Part shown: positions 27,648 to 41,337 of the stretch, in pieces | Numbering within the stretch: the first letter of the stretch is position 1 | How the letters are laid out: every line of letters starts with the position of its first letter | Origin: Enterobacter asburiae | GTDB lineage: Bacteria > Pseudomonadota > Gammaproteobacteria > Enterobacterales > Enterobacteriaceae | DNA: 64,000 bases | Assembly: GCF_007035645.1 (NCBI RefSeq) | Contig: NZ_AP019632.1 | Location: 4,092,001-4,156,000 of the forward strand | Reading direction: 5' to 3' | Position numbers and translations under genes: made by a program | Notes under the pieces: generated by a model | Told to the model about the DNA's origin: nothing | The model's input: the letters and a program-made list of their open reading frames with translations, nothing else | The model's database searches: none

Positions 27648-28652
27648 TTATCGCGTTGCGTTAGTCGGCGTCTTCATATAACGGAAGAAATCGCTGTCCG
27701 GGCTGAGCACCATCACATCCTGGTTGCTCTGGAAGCTATTCTCGTAAGCGCGCAGGCTACGGATAAAGGCGTAGAAGTCAGGATCCTGGCTGAAGGCATC
27801 CGCGAACAGCTTCGCCGCTTCGGCATCGCCTTCACCGCGCAGGATACGGCCCTGGCGCTCAGATTCCGCCAGCGTCTTGGTGACTTCGTAGTCCGCTGCA
27901 GCACGCAGCTTCTCAGCCTCTTCCTGGCCCTGTGAACGGTGACGACGGGCTACCGCTTCACGCTCGGCGCGCATACGGTTGTAAATCGCCTCGGACACTT
28001 CTACTGGCAGGTTGATCTGCTTAATACGCACGTCAACGACTTCGATACCCAGCGCAGCCATACTGTTCGGGTTGATCACCGGCACTTTACCGTTGGTCTC
28101 CGCCTGAACGCGTTCAGCCGCTTTGGCAATCGCATCATCTGCTGCCGGCGTTGAAACTTCGTCTTCAGTGCCCGCTGTACCGGAGTTCAGCGCATCGCGA
28201 ACTTCCAGGGTCAGACGACCACGGGAGTCGGTCACGATGTCTTTCACATCCAGACGACCAATCTCGGAACGCAGGCGGTCAGAGAACTTACGTTTCAGCA
28301 GCACTTCTGCCTGAGAAACGTCACCGCCGCCCGTTGCCAGGAAGTAACGGCTGAAATCGCTGATGCGCCATTTGATATAGGAATCAACGATCAGGTCTTT
28401 CTTCTCTTTGGTCACGAAACGGTCGGCCTGGTTATCCATGGTCTGGATACGCGCATCAAGCGTTTTCACGGACTGAATAAACGGCACCTTGAAGTGCAGA
28501 CCCGGCTCGTAAATCACCGGGCGTTTGTCGCCGTCACGCACGACGCTGCTGAACTGGAACTTAATCCCACGCTCGCCTTCTTTCACCACAAAGATCGAGG
28601 TATAAAGCGCGACCAGTACGATGACGATGATCGCAATAACTGACTTACGCAT
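27648..28652 (-). CDS. hflC: HflC, SPFH-domain modulator of FtsH
   Basis: A 334-residue membrane-anchored protein: an N-terminal helix (VIAIIVIVLVALYTSIFVV, residues 4-22), then a periplasmic SPFH/band-7 domain and a coiled-coil region rich in Arg/Glu/Ala (about 200-290). With HflK it forms a cage around FtsH and limits turnover of membrane proteins. It begins 2 bp after the hflK stop, which indicates coupled translation. Confidence 0.96.
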   Translation of the reverse strand: MRKSVIAIIVIVLVALYTSIFVVKEGERGIKFQFSSVVRDGDKRPVIYEPGLHFKVPFIQSVKTLDARIQTMDNQADRFVTKEKKDLIVDSYIKWRISDFSRYFLATGGGDVSQAEVLLKRKFSDRLRSEIGRLDVKDIVTDSRGRLTLEVRDALNSGTAGTEDEVSTPAADDAIAKAAERVQAETNGKVPVINPNSMAALGIEVVDVRIKQINLPVEVSEAIYNRMRAEREAVARRHRSQGQEEAEKLRAAADYEVTKTLAESERQGRILRGEGDAEAAKLFADAFSQDPDFYAFIRSLRAYENSFQSNQDVMVLSPDSDFFRYMKTPTNATR

Positions 28653-28654
28653 CC

Positions 28655-29914
28655 TTATTCCCCCTGACGCTGGTAGTCGTTACGCTGCGCGTTAGCACGG
28701 CGTTGGTCCATAATGTCACCATCGTTCGAAGAAGGCGTTGTGTTCGTGCTGGCGCTGCCTGATGAGGCTGGCGGCAGACGCAGCAGGTTGTTCGCGCCGC
28801 TGGTGTCGCCTTTCGCTGCTGGCGCAGAACTGCCTTTCAGCATCTGATCCAGCGGCAGAACCATCAGGTTCCCGCCTTTATTGTCGTTAACCAACACTTT
28901 GCGGGTGTGGCTCAGCACTTTTTCCATGGTCTCGATATAGAGACGCTCACGGGTAATTTCCGGTGCAGCTTTATATTCCGGCAGGATCTTCGCGAAGCGG
29001 GCCACTTCACCCTGAGCTTCCAGGATGGTCTGCGTCTTATACGCGCGCGCTTCTTCCAGAATACGCTGCGCCTGACCGTTAGCGCGTGGCTGAACTTCGT
29101 TGGTGTACGCTTCTGCTTCACGGATGTACTGCTGTTCGTTTTCACGGGCAGCAATCGCATCGTCAAATGCGGCTTTCACCTCTTCCGGCGGACGTGCAGC
29201 CTGGAAGTTAACGTCCAGCAGGGTAATACCCATGTTGTACGGACGAATGGTCTCTTCCAGCTCGCGCTGGGTATCGCTACGAATAACGGTACGACCTTCG
29301 GTCAGAATACGGTCCATGGTGTATTTACCGATCACGCCACGCAGGGCGCTGTCGGTCGCCTGACGCAGGCTGTCATCGGCGCTGGTCACGCTAAACAGAT
29401 AACGCTCAGGATCGGTCACGCGGTACTGCACGTTCATCTCAACGCGCACCACGTTTTCGTCAGAGGTCAGCATCACGCCAGAGGCGGCCAGTTCACGGAC
29501 AGATTCCACGTTTACCGCGGTCACATCGTCAATGAAGGTCGGCTTCCAGTTCAGACCCGGCTCAACCAGATGGCTGAACTTACCGAAACGGGTGACTACG
29601 CCGCGTTCTGCTTCTTTAATGGTGTAGAACCCGCTGGCTGCCCAGATGATGACTACCGCAGCGGCCACGATGCCCACTACGCGGCCACCCATTGGCGGGC
29701 GCGAGCTCTGAGTGGAATTGCCACCCGAGCCAGAACCTTTTCCTCCGCCAAGGCCACCAAGCTTCTTGCTCAGTTTGCGGAAGATATCATCCAGATCCGG
29801 CGGCCCCTGCTCGCGACCACCTTTGTTGCCATTTCCCTCAGAGTTGCCGCCAGGTTTGCTGCTTCCCCACGGGTCGCGGTCTTGTCCGTTATTACCGGGC
29901 TGATTCCACGCCAT
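28655..29914 (-). CDS. hflK: HflK, SPFH-domain partner of HflC and FtsH
   Basis: A 419-residue protein. The Gly/Asn/Pro-rich cytoplasmic N terminus (MAWNQPGNNGQDRDPWG) precedes one membrane helix (VVGIVAAAVVIIWAASGFYTI, about 82-102), the SPFH domain and a helical region, with a disordered C-terminal tail ending QRNDYQRQGE. It acts as a hetero-oligomer with HflC to regulate FtsH proteolysis, including of phage lambda cII. Confidence 0.96.
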   Translation of the reverse strand: MAWNQPGNNGQDRDPWGSSKPGGNSEGNGNKGGREQGPPDLDDIFRKLSKKLGGLGGGKGSGSGGNSTQSSRPPMGGRVVGIVAAAVVIIWAASGFYTIKEAERGVVTRFGKFSHLVEPGLNWKPTFIDDVTAVNVESVRELAASGVMLTSDENVVRVEMNVQYRVTDPERYLFSVTSADDSLRQATDSALRGVIGKYTMDRILTEGRTVIRSDTQRELEETIRPYNMGITLLDVNFQAARPPEEVKAAFDDAIAARENEQQYIREAEAYTNEVQPRANGQAQRILEEARAYKTQTILEAQGEVARFAKILPEYKAAPEITRERLYIETMEKVLSHTRKVLVNDNKGGNLMVLPLDQMLKGSSAPAAKGDTSGANNLLRLPPASSGSASTNTTPSSNDGDIMDQRRANAQRNDYQRQGE

Positions 29915-29970
29915 GTATATGCTCCATATTTGTTATGCAAGGGCGAATTATTCAGGCATCCCCTTTCTGA

Positions 29971-31251
29971 TCAGACGATATAGTCGACCAGGGCAGGTTC
30001 TTGTTTACAGAGGCGACGCCAGTCAACGATCGGCATACGCACCTGCATCCCCACGCTGCCGTCATCCTCCATCCACTCTTTTTCTATCGCCTGAAGCTGA
30101 TAAAACCGGCTGCGCAGCCTGCCTTCCTGTGGCGGCAGTCGCAGCGTGTGCTGAGCTACCTCACCGGAAAGACGTTCTGTCAAAGCCTGGAAAAGCAGTG
30201 GCACACCAATACCGGTCTGGGCAGAAAGCCAGACCCGAATCGGTTTGTTTTCTTCATCTCTGTCGATACGCGGTTCGAAATCGTCCAGCATATCGATCTT
30301 GTTCATGACCAACAGCGTTGGGATCTCGTGGGCGTCGATCTCTTCGAGCACCACGTTGACCGCGTCGATGTTCTCCTGCACGCGCACGTCTGCCGCATCA
30401 ATCACGTGCAGCAGCAGAGTCGCCTGTCGCGTCTCCTGCAGGGTGGCTTTAAACGCCGCCACCAGGTCATGCGGCAGGTGGCGGATAAACCCTACGGTAT
30501 CCGCCAGCACCGTTTCACCGACGTCTGCAACGTCAATACGGCGCAGCGTAGGGTCCAGGGTCGCAAACAGCTGGTCTGCGGCATACACCTGGGCCTCGGT
30601 TATCTGGTTAAACAGGGTGGATTTACCGGCGTTGGTATAGCCCACCAGCGACACCGTTGGGATGTCGGCTTTGGTTCGCGCCCGACGCCCCTGTTCGCGC
30701 TGTTTCTCTACACGTTCCAGACGTGAAAGGATCTGGGTAATTCGGCCACGCAGCAAACGACGGTCGGTTTCGAGCTGGGTTTCACCCGGGCCGCGCAAAC
30801 CAATCCCGCCTTTTTGTCTTTCAAGGTGTGTCCAGCCACGCACCAGACGCGTTGCCAGATGGCGCAGCTGCGCCAGCTCAACCTGCAGTTTCCCTTCGTG
30901 GGTACGTGCACGCTGAGCAAAAATATCTAAAATCAAACCCGTGCGATCGATAACACGGCATTCGCAAAGGGCTTCCAGGTTGCGCTCCTGGGCTGGAGAC
31001 AGCGCATGATCAAACAACACGACTGACGCGCCGGTTGCTTTTACGGCATCCGCAATTTCGACTGCTTTACCTTCACCAACAAAATACTTTGGGTGCGGCG
31101 CTTTACGGCTACCGGTAATCACCTGCATTGCTTCGACACCGGCGGAAGAGACCAGAGATTCAAACTCCTGGAGGTCTTCCATATCTTTGTCTTGCGAAAA
31201 ATAGATGTGTACCAGCACCGCCTGCTCACCGGCATCATAACGGTCAAACAA
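29971..31251 (-). CDS. hflX: HflX, ribosome-associated GTPase
   Basis: A 426-residue GTPase that splits stalled ribosomes after heat stress. The N-terminal nucleotide-binding domain contains the Gly-rich [18 protein letters not shown] (about 165-182); the GTPase core has G1 GYTNAGKS, G3 DTVGF and G4 NKID. It sits between hfq and hflK, 74 bp after hfq. Confidence 0.96.
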   Translation of the reverse strand: MFDRYDAGEQAVLVHIYFSQDKDMEDLQEFESLVSSAGVEAMQVITGSRKAPHPKYFVGEGKAVEIADAVKATGASVVLFDHALSPAQERNLEALCECRVIDRTGLILDIFAQRARTHEGKLQVELAQLRHLATRLVRGWTHLERQKGGIGLRGPGETQLETDRRLLRGRITQILSRLERVEKQREQGRRARTKADIPTVSLVGYTNAGKSTLFNQITEAQVYAADQLFATLDPTLRRIDVADVGETVLADTVGFIRHLPHDLVAAFKATLQETRQATLLLHVIDAADVRVQENIDAVNVVLEEIDAHEIPTLLVMNKIDMLDDFEPRIDRDEENKPIRVWLSAQTGIGVPLLFQALTERLSGEVAQHTLRLPPQEGRLRSRFYQLQAIEKEWMEDDGSVGMQVRMPIVDWRRLCKQEPALVDYIV

Positions 31252-31325
31252 GCGTAAACCTCTCTAAAAAGATCAGCGGGGAACGCAGGATCCCTGGCTC
31301 CCCGTGTGGATAACAGTGCGAAACC

Positions 31326-31649
<324 letters not shown>

Positions 31650-31722
31650 TTATATGCTTGTTTTGTACTTAGAACCTTGCGATTCTGAAAAATTGCGCAC
31701 GATACGTCTCAATTGTACACAT

Positions 31723-32673
31723 TCAGTGAGCGATATCACCAACAACCTCAATCACTTCGTTTAACGCCTGTTGCGGTTTTTCACTGTCTAACCAGTGAAC
31801 CCCCTCCCAACCGCGCAACCAGGTGATCTGGCGCTTCGCTAGCTGTCTCGTGGCGCAAACACCTCTATAAACCATTTCATCGTATGAAATCTCACCTTCA
31901 AGATACGACCACATCTGGCGGTATCCCACACAACGAATGGAAGGCATGTCCGTATGCAAATCTCCACGGGCAAATAGCGCCCGCACTTCTGCTTCAAAAT
32001 CTGAAGCTAACATCTGATGAAAACGCTGCTCAATTCGCTGATGGAGCAGTTCACGGCTCGCCGGGGCGATGGCGAACTGATGCACCTGATACGGCAGAGC
32101 GTCTCCTGACGTTTGCGTCAGTTCCGTTAAAGTTTTACCCGAAATGAAAAAAACTTCCAGTGCCCGGGAAAGCCTTTGCGGATCATTTGGATGGATCCGT
32201 GCTGCAGCAACCGGGTCAATCTCCGCCAGTTGCTGATGCAAAACGTCCCAACCTTGCTCTGCCGCCTGCTGCTCAATTTTCGCTCTTATTTCCGGATCCG
32301 CGGATGGCAGAGGTGACAACCCTTCCAGCAACGCCTTGAAATAGAGCATGGTTCCGCCAACCAACAGCGGTATACGTCCCGCCGCCGTTATCTCGGCCAT
32401 CTCGGCTAAGGCATCCCGGCGGAAATCCGCTGCGGAATAGGCCTGAGCCGGGTCGAGAATATCGAGCAAACGGTGCGGCGCCGCACGCAACTCTTCTGCG
32501 TCAGGCTTCGCCGTGCCGATGTCCATCCCCCGGTAGATGAGGGCGGAGTCGACGCTAATCAACTCTACAGGCAAAACTTTACGCAACTCAATGGCTAGCG
32601 CCGTTTTGCCGGAGGCCGTTGGGCCCATTAAAAAAATTGCCTTAGGCAGGCTCGCCTTACTTGCGTCAATCAT
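31723..32673 (-). CDS. miaA: MiaA, tRNA dimethylallyltransferase
   Basis: A 316-residue enzyme that adds dimethylallyl to A37 of tRNAs reading UNN codons. The P-loop [14 protein letters not shown] (17-30) and [16 protein letters not shown] (about 42-57) are diagnostic. Its start overlaps the mutL stop by 8 bp, indicating translational coupling. Confidence 0.96.
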   Translation of the reverse strand: MIDASKASLPKAIFLMGPTASGKTALAIELRKVLPVELISVDSALIYRGMDIGTAKPDAEELRAAPHRLLDILDPAQAYSAADFRRDALAEMAEITAAGRIPLLVGGTMLYFKALLEGLSPLPSADPEIRAKIEQQAAEQGWDVLHQQLAEIDPVAAARIHPNDPQRLSRALEVFFISGKTLTELTQTSGDALPYQVHQFAIAPASRELLHQRIEQRFHQMLASDFEAEVRALFARGDLHTDMPSIRCVGYRQMWSYLEGEISYDEMVYRGVCATRQLAKRQITWLRGWEGVHWLDSEKPQQALNEVIEVVGDIAH

Positions 32674-34510
32674 GTTTCAGGGCGTTCATCGCCGTTTGTA
32701 AATCAACAGGTTGTAATAACCCACCCGGCGGCGTTTTCACCAGATGCGGACAGAGGCGTTCTACCTCCGCCAGCACGCTAATGGCCTGCGCCATACTCCA
32801 CGGCGCGTGTTCGCTTGCCAGATGGCGGGCGATCCACTGCGCGGTGTTGGCGGCATCAAACGACGTTTGCTGCGCCAGGTAGCCTATCAGTTCAGGAATC
32901 AAGTTTTGTAAATTTTGTTGGCGTAAGGGTAAAGGCACTGCACGAATTGTCACATGTTGTGGTTCGAGCACAGTTTCAATACCCATTTGCGCCAGCTGCG
33001 GCTCTGCGCGCTGCAATACCCTCGTTTCATCAGGGGATATTTTCAGGCGAACCGGAATTAATAACGGCTGCGCGCAGGCTGCATTTTCGCCTGGCGTAAG
33101 CTGCACCTGCTTGAGCCAGCGTTCGGCGACCGGCAGGGCCAGAAGCATCAGTTTGCCGTCACGCTCAAGCAGCGCCATATCCGGCGCGATAATCGTCAGC
33201 ACCCGGCCAAAACTCTGGCTATGGCCGTCCAGAGAAGGCTGAGCGGGCGGAATGTGCTCTTTACGCTCCACGGCGGGCGTTTCCAGCAGCTTGCGGTACA
33301 ACGCTCCCTGCTGCTTCTGATAGCCCGGCTGGGCATTCGGGTAGTTCGCGCCCGTTGGACGCGGTGCGCTCCCGGTCGGGGAGAAACGCGGAGCTTCCGG
33401 TTCACGCGCGACGGCAGGCTCAGCAAAATGGTTGCGCCCTGCCGCTACACGGTTTTCAGGCAGCGGACGCGGCGCAGGGGCGTCGTTCTCCAGCGGCAGC
33501 GTTGGCGCTGCCTGCTGCTGCAACACGGCGGCCACGCCCTGATAAATGAAGTCGTGAACCAGACGCGACTGGTGGAAACGCACCTCATGCTTGGCAGGAT
33601 GAACGTTTACATCCACCTGATGGGGGTCGATTTCCAGATAAAGGACGAAAGCTGGCTGCTGATCGGCCCCGAGTTTGTCTTCGCAGGCCTGGCGAATCGC
33701 GTGATTGATGAGACGATCGCGCATCATGCGCCCGTTCACGTAGCAATACTGAATTTCAGAGAACGCAGCACTGCTCGCGTTTGGATCGGCAACCCAGCCG
33801 CGTAAAGCCAGATCGCCGTGCTGCCACTCAATGGCCAGAGCCTGTTCCAGAAACGGCGTCCCGCAGATAGCGCCCAGGCGACGCTCTTTCTGTCCACCTT
33901 CCGCCACCGCGCGGTACTGGCGCATCACCTTACCGTTATGGCTGAGGTTGATGGCGACATCGAATCGGGCGAGCGCAATACGGCGAATGATCTCGTCGAT
34001 ATGGCCGAACTCGGTCTTCTCGGTACGCATAAACTTGCGTCGGGCGGGGGTGTTGTAGAACAGATCCAGGACTTCCAGCGTCGTGCCGACAGGGTGCGCC
34101 GCGGGTTTGACCGTCACATCCATATCGCGCCCTTCGGCGTAAGCCTGCCAGGCTTCCTGCTGTTCAGCGGTACGGGAGGTCAGCGTTAAGCGCGAAACGG
34201 AGCTAATACTGGCCAGCGCTTCGCCGCGAAAACCGAGGCTAATAATCGCTTCCAGATCGTCCAGAGAGGCGATTTTACTGGTGGCGTGACGAGCCAGCGC
34301 CAGCGCCAGCTCCTCTTTTTTAATGCCACAGCCGTTGTCGCGAATGCGGATAAGCTTCGCGCCACCGCGTTCGATATCAATATCGATGCGGGTTGCGCCC
34401 GCATCGAGGCTGTTTTCCACCAGCTCCTTCACCACCGACGCAGGGCGTTCCACCACCTCACCGGCGGCGATTTGGTTCGCGAGCTGCGGCGGTAGAACCT
34501 GAATCGGCAT
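32666..34510 (-). CDS. mutL: MutL, DNA mismatch repair ATPase
   Basis: A 614-residue GHKL ATPase that links MutS mismatch recognition to MutH and UvrD. N-terminal motifs include [15 protein letters not shown] (motif I), IRDNGCGI (motif II) and [12 protein letters not shown] (motif III). A Pro-rich linker (about 335-430) joins the C-terminal dimerisation domain. As in E. coli, it lacks an obvious DQHA(X)2E(X)4E endonuclease motif, fitting a MutH-using species. It follows amiB by 9 bp. Confidence 0.96.
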   Translation of the reverse strand: MPIQVLPPQLANQIAAGEVVERPASVVKELVENSLDAGATRIDIDIERGGAKLIRIRDNGCGIKKEELALALARHATSKIASLDDLEAIISLGFRGEALASISSVSRLTLTSRTAEQQEAWQAYAEGRDMDVTVKPAAHPVGTTLEVLDLFYNTPARRKFMRTEKTEFGHIDEIIRRIALARFDVAINLSHNGKVMRQYRAVAEGGQKERRLGAICGTPFLEQALAIEWQHGDLALRGWVADPNASSAAFSEIQYCYVNGRMMRDRLINHAIRQACEDKLGADQQPAFVLYLEIDPHQVDVNVHPAKHEVRFHQSRLVHDFIYQGVAAVLQQQAAPTLPLENDAPAPRPLPENRVAAGRNHFAEPAVAREPEAPRFSPTGSAPRPTGANYPNAQPGYQKQQGALYRKLLETPAVERKEHIPPAQPSLDGHSQSFGRVLTIIAPDMALLERDGKLMLLALPVAERWLKQVQLTPGENAACAQPLLIPVRLKISPDETRVLQRAEPQLAQMGIETVLEPQHVTIRAVPLPLRQQNLQNLIPELIGYLAQQTSFDAANTAQWIARHLASEHAPWSMAQAISVLAEVERLCPHLVKTPPGGLLQPVDLQTAMNALKHD

Positions 34511-34519
34511 GAATGCTCC

Positions 34520-35860
34520 TTAGTTGGTCGCGGTCATCTCACCCGGCAGCGCTGCGCTGGCCGTCTGTGCTGAGCCGCTCTGCGGCGCAGACTGCAGAGG
34601 ATGCGCCTCAAAATATTTACGTAAACCGTTATAAATCGCTTCGGCAATTTGCTGCTGGTAACTGTCGCTTCCCAACAGACGCTCTTCACCGTTGTTACTG
34701 ATAAAGCCCGTCTCTACAAGGATGGACGGAATATCCGGGGAGCGCAGAACGCCGAGGCTGGCATGTTCCGGACGGCGCTTATGCAGCACGCCAACGCTTT
34801 GCAGCTGGTTCAATACGTTAGTGGCGACATCATACCCGACGCGCTGCGAATGACCGAACTGTAAATCCAGCACCGCCTGGCTGAGGTACGGATCGGACTG
34901 GCTGTTCGCCAGCACGTCGCCCGCGCCGCCTAACAGTTCAGACTGTTTCTCATGTTCTTCCAGCCAGTTGGCCATTTCGCTGTTAGCGCGACGGTTCGAC
35001 AGCACCCAAACCGAGGCGCCGGTCGCGCTACGATTCGGTGCGGCGTCCGCATGAATAGAGACCAGGAAGTTCGCGTTTTGCTTACGCGCCACGTCCGAGC
35101 GTCCCATTACGGAGATAAAGTAATCCCCGTCGCGGGTCAACACGCCTTTAAACATCGGGTCGTCATTGAGCAGCGAACGCAGTTTCCGCGCGATCGCGAT
35201 AGTCACGTTTTTTTCTCGCGTGCCGCCAGGGCCAATCGCCCCCGGGTCTTCCCCGCCGTGGCCCGCATCAATGGCGATAATCACTTTGTCACCGCTGACC
35301 GTCGCGCGTCGCGCGCTGGCCGCCGGACGCGTCACCGTATTGCTGCTGGTTGCCGCAGTAATGCGATCGTTCTGCGATTTAAACGGATTACGCGCAGGTT
35401 CAGAAGGACGCCGCGTATACACCGGTTCTTCCACGCGCTTCGCTACGACCGGCGGCGGTGGAGGCGGTGGCGGCGCGTCGGCATTGATGGTAAACACCAC
35501 CGTATAGTTCGCCCCGTTTTGCTGCTTCACCGCCTTCGTTTTGCCCTTTTCGGTCAGATCAACCACCAGGCGTAACGACTGGCTATCCTGCGGCGTTCCC
35601 GAACGGATACTTTTCACCAGATTGTTACCGCTGAACCGCAGCGGTAGCCCCTGGATCACGCCTGTTTGTTTGATATCCAGCGCCACGCTGTGGCTGTCTG
35701 GCTGTGAGAACGCATATTCAGGGTCGCCCATAAAACTGAACGTGATCCGGGCCTGGCTTTCGCCGTTTGATACCTGAATATCTGAGAGGTTTGCCGCCCC
35801 GGCCTGCGCGCACAGCAGCACGGTGGCAGCCAACAACCAACCTTTAACGCGATTTATCAT
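34520..35860 (-). CDS. amiB: AmiB, periplasmic N-acetylmuramoyl-L-alanine amidase
   Basis: A 446-residue secreted hydrolase that splits septal peptidoglycan when activated by EnvC. Signal peptide about residues 1-22 (ending AQAGA), AMIN domain about 25-125, Pro-rich linker, then the zinc amidase domain with [16 protein letters not shown] (zinc His), SIHADAAP and [10 protein letters not shown] (catalytic Glu). ATG 35860 is chosen because it starts the signal peptide; the frame is open upstream. It lies 16 bp after tsaE. Confidence 0.95.
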   Translation of the reverse strand: MINRVKGWLLAATVLLCAQAGAANLSDIQVSNGESQARITFSFMGDPEYAFSQPDSHSVALDIKQTGVIQGLPLRFSGNNLVKSIRSGTPQDSQSLRLVVDLTEKGKTKAVKQQNGANYTVVFTINADAPPPPPPPPVVAKRVEEPVYTRRPSEPARNPFKSQNDRITAATSSNTVTRPAASARRATVSGDKVIIAIDAGHGGEDPGAIGPGGTREKNVTIAIARKLRSLLNDDPMFKGVLTRDGDYFISVMGRSDVARKQNANFLVSIHADAAPNRSATGASVWVLSNRRANSEMANWLEEHEKQSELLGGAGDVLANSQSDPYLSQAVLDLQFGHSQRVGYDVATNVLNQLQSVGVLHKRRPEHASLGVLRSPDIPSILVETGFISNNGEERLLGSDSYQQQIAEAIYNGLRKYFEAHPLQSAPQSGSAQTASAALPGEMTATN

Positions 35861-35876
35861 CCCGTCATCCCTACGC

Positions 35877-37852
<1,976 letters not shown>

Positions 37853-37854
<2 letters not shown>

Positions 37855-38992
37855 GTCACAGCCCCTCGATCTCAATGAATTAGCGCAAAAAATAAAACAG
37901 TGGGGTGCTGAGCTTGGCTTCCAGAAGGTGGGCATTACCGATACCGACCTTTCCGCCAGCGAGCCAAAACTGCAGGCCTGGCTGGACAAACAATACCACG
38001 GCGAAATGGAGTGGATGGCGCGTCATGGCATGATGCGCGCCCGCCCTCACGAGCTTTTGCCGGGCACGTTACGCGTCATCAGCGTGCGCATGAATTATCT
38101 GCCCGCCAACGCGGCCTTTGCGCGCACGCTAAAAAATCCCTCTCTGGGTTACGTCAGCCGGTACGCCCTGGGACGTGATTACCATAAGCTCTTGCGTAAC
38201 CGTTTAAAAAAACTCGGGGAAACTATTCAGCAGCACTGTGTTTCGCTGAATTTTAGACCCTTTGTCGATTCTGCGCCTATTCTTGAGCGCCCGATCGCCG
38301 AAAAAGCCGGGCTTGGCTGGACAGGTAAGCACTCACTTATCCTTAGCCGCGATGCCGGATCGTTCTTCTTCCTGGGTGAACTGCTGATTGATTTACCGCT
38401 GCCGGTAGACGGCCCGGTAGAAGAAGGCTGCGGACGCTGCGTGGCCTGCATGACCATCTGCCCGACGGGTGCCATCGTCGAGCCTTACACCGTTGATGCG
38501 CGCCGCTGCATCTCCTACCTCACTATCGAACTGGAAGGGGCCATTCCAGAGGAATTTCGACCGCTTATCGGCAACCGCATCTACGGCTGCGACGACTGCC
38601 AGCTGATCTGCCCGTGGAACCGCTATTCGCAGCTCACGGACGAAGAGGATTTCAGCCCGCGTAAGGCGCTGCATGCGCCGCAGCTGGTTGAGTTATTCGC
38701 CTGGACCGAAGCCTGGTTCCTGAAAGTGACGGAAGGTTCGGCCATTCGCCGTATCGGTCATCTGCGCTGGCTGCGTAATGTTGCCGTCGCGCTGGGTAAT
38801 GCCCCGTGGGATGAAGCGAATATTCGGGCGCTTGAAAAGCGTAAAGGTGAGCACCCACTTCTTGATGAACACATAGAATGGGCGATTGCGCAGCAAATAG
38901 AGAAGCGTAATGCCTGCACGATCGAGGTGCAGCTACCGAAGAAACAGCGTCTGGTGCGGGTGATTGAAAAAGGGCTTACGCGGGATGCCTGA
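37853..38992 (+). CDS. queG: QueG, epoxyqueuosine reductase
   Basis: A 379-residue cobalamin and iron-sulfur enzyme that makes the last step of queuosine synthesis in tRNA. Two [4Fe-4S] motifs are visible: GCGRCVACMTICPTGAIVEP and GCDDCQLICPWNR, with additional Cys in RRCISYL. Start ATG 37853 overlaps the divergent nnr start by two bases, so each gene's promoter must lie inside the other coding region. A frame extension to 37805 is rejected because MSQPLDLNE is the known start and length. Confidence 0.95.
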
Positions 38993-39262
38993 ACTATTCA
39001 CAGCCTGTGAATAAAATTACAAACTCAAGCGCCATCTGGGCTGGAGAAGAGGTCAAGTGATCTCAATAACATTTTGAAATGAAAATTTATTTACTAAATA
39101 CAACGCGTTACAAGGATATTATTCACCCTGCTAAGTTTTAACCCTGTTACGGTTAAGCGTAGTTTCTGTGGATAACTCTGTTCACAAGAGTATTTCAGAG
39201 ACAATAGAAAACGTCCCCAACGACTCTTTTCGCTGTGGATATTTTAGAGATGAAGAAGAATT

Positions 39263-39338
<76 letters not shown>

Positions 39339-39398
39339 AAATCTGCACTGCTTTTGTTGCTGTCGTAACGTGTAATTCTCTGTCGTTACGGGAGGCGC

Positions 39399-39426
39399 AT
39401 TATACGAGAAATCCTTTTAGCTGCAA
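39399..39426 (-). promoter_or_regulatory. Promoter of the tRNA-Gly gene
   Basis: On the minus strand TTGCAG (39426-39421), 16 bp, TATAAT (39404-39399), followed by a GC-rich discriminator GCGCCTCCC, the hallmark of stringently controlled stable-RNA promoters. Confidence 0.8.
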
Positions 39427-39534
39427 CCCCCCTTAAAGCGATTTTTTCGAAATTAAGTTCAAATGCTTAATTAATCGGCAAGCTGAACAATTTAACGACA
39501 AAAACCCGGCCACGCAAGGCGCCGGATCGCAAAA

Positions 39535-40080
39535 TCACAGCTTAATAAAGTTTTCGCGGTAGTAGGAAAGCTCCGCCACGGACTCACGGATATCGTCCAT
39601 CGCCTGGTGAGTCCCCTGCTTTTTAAAGCCGTCGAGGATTTCAGGCTTCCAGCGACGCGCCAGCTCTTTCAGGGTGCTGACATCCAGATAGCGGTAGTGG
39701 AAATATGACTCCAGCTCCGGCATGTACTTAAACAGGAAACGGCGATCCTGGCCGATGCTATTCCCACAGATAGGCGATTTGCCTGCCGGAACCCACTGTT
39801 TCAGGAACTCAAGCGTCGCCAGCTCCGCCTCGCGATCGCCGAACGTGCTCGCCTTCACGCGCTCTACCAGGCCACTGCCGGTGTGGGTGCGCACGTTCCA
39901 TTCATCCATCAAAGCCAGCTGCTCGTCGGACTGATGCACCGCAATCGTTGGCCCTTCAGCCAGGATATTCAGGTTAGCGTCCGTCACCAGCGTTGCAATT
40001 TCAATGATGCGATCGCGCTCGGGATCCAGCCCGGTCATTTCGAGATCGATCCAAATCAGGTTGTTTTCATCCGCGCTCAT
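39535..40080 (-). CDS. orn: Orn, oligoribonuclease
   Basis: A 181-residue DEDDh exonuclease that degrades 2-5-nt RNAs and pGpG. Catalytic motifs: [10 protein letters not shown] (Asp and Glu of Exo I), the Asp in [12 protein letters not shown] region, and HQAMDDI (His and Asp of Exo III). ATG 40080 gives [10 protein letters not shown] and the E. coli length; four extra codons upstream are not supported by a ribosome site. Divergent from rsgA. Confidence 0.96.
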   Translation of the reverse strand: MSADENNLIWIDLEMTGLDPERDRIIEIATLVTDANLNILAEGPTIAVHQSDEQLALMDEWNVRTHTGSGLVERVKASTFGDREAELATLEFLKQWVPAGKSPICGNSIGQDRRFLFKYMPELESYFHYRYLDVSTLKELARRWKPEILDGFKKQGTHQAMDDIRESVAELSYYRENFIKL

Positions 40081-40187
40081 GTTATTTTCCACCCTTCTCG
40101 CATAACCGGCAGTAGCAGGTTAACTAGTATTAATTAGAGTGTATCATAGAGGTTTTGCCCCTTACGGGCGACCAGGAGCCAGCGCGA

Positions 40188-41240
40188 TTGAGTAAAAATA
40201 AACTCTCCAAAGGGCAGCAGCGCCGCGTAAACGCCAACCACCAGCGCCGTCTTAAAACCACTTCGGAGAAGCCGGATTATGACGACAACCTGTTTGGTGA
40301 AGCGACAGAAGGCGTAGTTATCAGCCGTTTCGGTATGCATGCCGATGTCGAATCCGCCGACGGGGATATCCACCGTTGCAATATCCGTCGCACCATCCGT
40401 TCACTGGTTACCGGCGATCGCGTGGTCTGGCGACCGGGTAAAGAGGCGGCGGAAGGCGTTACGGTAAAAGGTATCGTTGAAGCGGTTCATGAGCGCACGT
40501 CCGTGTTAACCCGTCCCGATTTCTACGACGGGGTCAAACCCATTGCCGCCAACATTAACCAGATTGTTATCGTATCGGCGATTTTGCCCGAACTTTCGCT
40601 CAACATTATCGACCGATACCTCGTCGCCTGCGAAACGCTGCAGGTTGAACCGATTATCGTGTTGAACAAAATCGATCTGCTGGATGACGACGGCATGGCC
40701 TTCGTGAATGAGCAGATGGATATCTACCGCAAGATTGGTTACCGCGTGCTGATGGTCTCCAGCCACACCAAAGATGGCCTTAAACCGCTGGAAGAGGCGC
40801 TGACCGACCGCATCAGCATCTTTGCGGGCCAGTCCGGCGTGGGTAAATCGAGCCTGCTGAACAACCTGCTCGGCCTCCAGCAAGAGATCCTGACCAACGA
40901 TGTGTCCAACGTCTCTGGCCTGGGCCAGCACACCACCACCGCCTCGCGTCTGTATCATTTCCCGCACGGCGGCGACGTGATCGACTCCCCGGGGGTGCGT
41001 GAGTTCGGTTTGTGGCACCTTGAGCCGGAACAAATCTTTAACGGATTTGTCGAATTCCATGATTATTTAGGCGCCTGTAAATACCGCGACTGTAAGCACG
41101 ATAACGACCCAGGCTGCGCTATCCGTGAAGCGGTTGAGAAAGGCGAGATCGCGGAAACCCGCTTCGAGAATTACCACCGCATTCTTGAGAGCATGGAAGA
41201 CGTAAAAACGCGTAAAAACTTTTCTGATTCTGATAACTGA
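40188..41240 (+). CDS. rsgA: RsgA, ribosome small subunit-dependent GTPase A
   Basis: A 350-residue circularly permuted GTPase acting in late 30S maturation. Motifs appear in the permuted order G4 NKID, G1 [10 protein letters not shown]3 DSPGVREF; an N-terminal OB fold precedes and a zinc-binding [14 protein letters not shown] follows. The start is TTG 40188, preceded by CAGGAG; the upstream in-frame start at 40155 lacks support. The TTG start is the one used in E. coli. Confidence 0.95.
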   Translation: MSKNKLSKGQQRRVNANHQRRLKTTSEKPDYDDNLFGEATEGVVISRFGMHADVESADGDIHRCNIRRTIRSLVTGDRVVWRPGKEAAEGVTVKGIVEAVHERTSVLTRPDFYDGVKPIAANINQIVIVSAILPELSLNIIDRYLVACETLQVEPIIVLNKIDLLDDDGMAFVNEQMDIYRKIGYRVLMVSSHTKDGLKPLEEALTDRISIFAGQSGVGKSSLLNNLLGLQQEILTNDVSNVSGLGQHTTTASRLYHFPHGGDVIDSPGVREFGLWHLEPEQIFNGFVEFHDYLGACKYRDCKHDNDPGCAIREAVEKGEIAETRFENYHRILESMEDVKTRKNFSDSDN

Positions 41241-41283
41241 CAACTAAGCTAAGCATCGCTAAAATCGTCCCCTTTTTTCAGGT

Positions 41284-41303
41284 TCCGGCGGCTTAACGCC
41301 GGA
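41284..41303. other. Hairpin between rsgA and psd
   Basis: TCCGGCG / CGCCGGA with loop GCTTAA sits 44 bp after rsgA and 35 bp before psd. It is not followed by a T-run on the plus strand, so it may be a processing or stability element rather than a terminator. Confidence 0.5.
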
Positions 41304-41337
41304 TCAGGAACGACAAAACAATGGCCTGGAGGCTACC

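Noticed and set aside
38993..39262. Possible small gene or extra tRNA between queG and tRNA-Gly
   Set aside because: No second cloverleaf, and short open frames lack ribosome sites; the AT-rich DNA looks like tRNA trailer and spacer.
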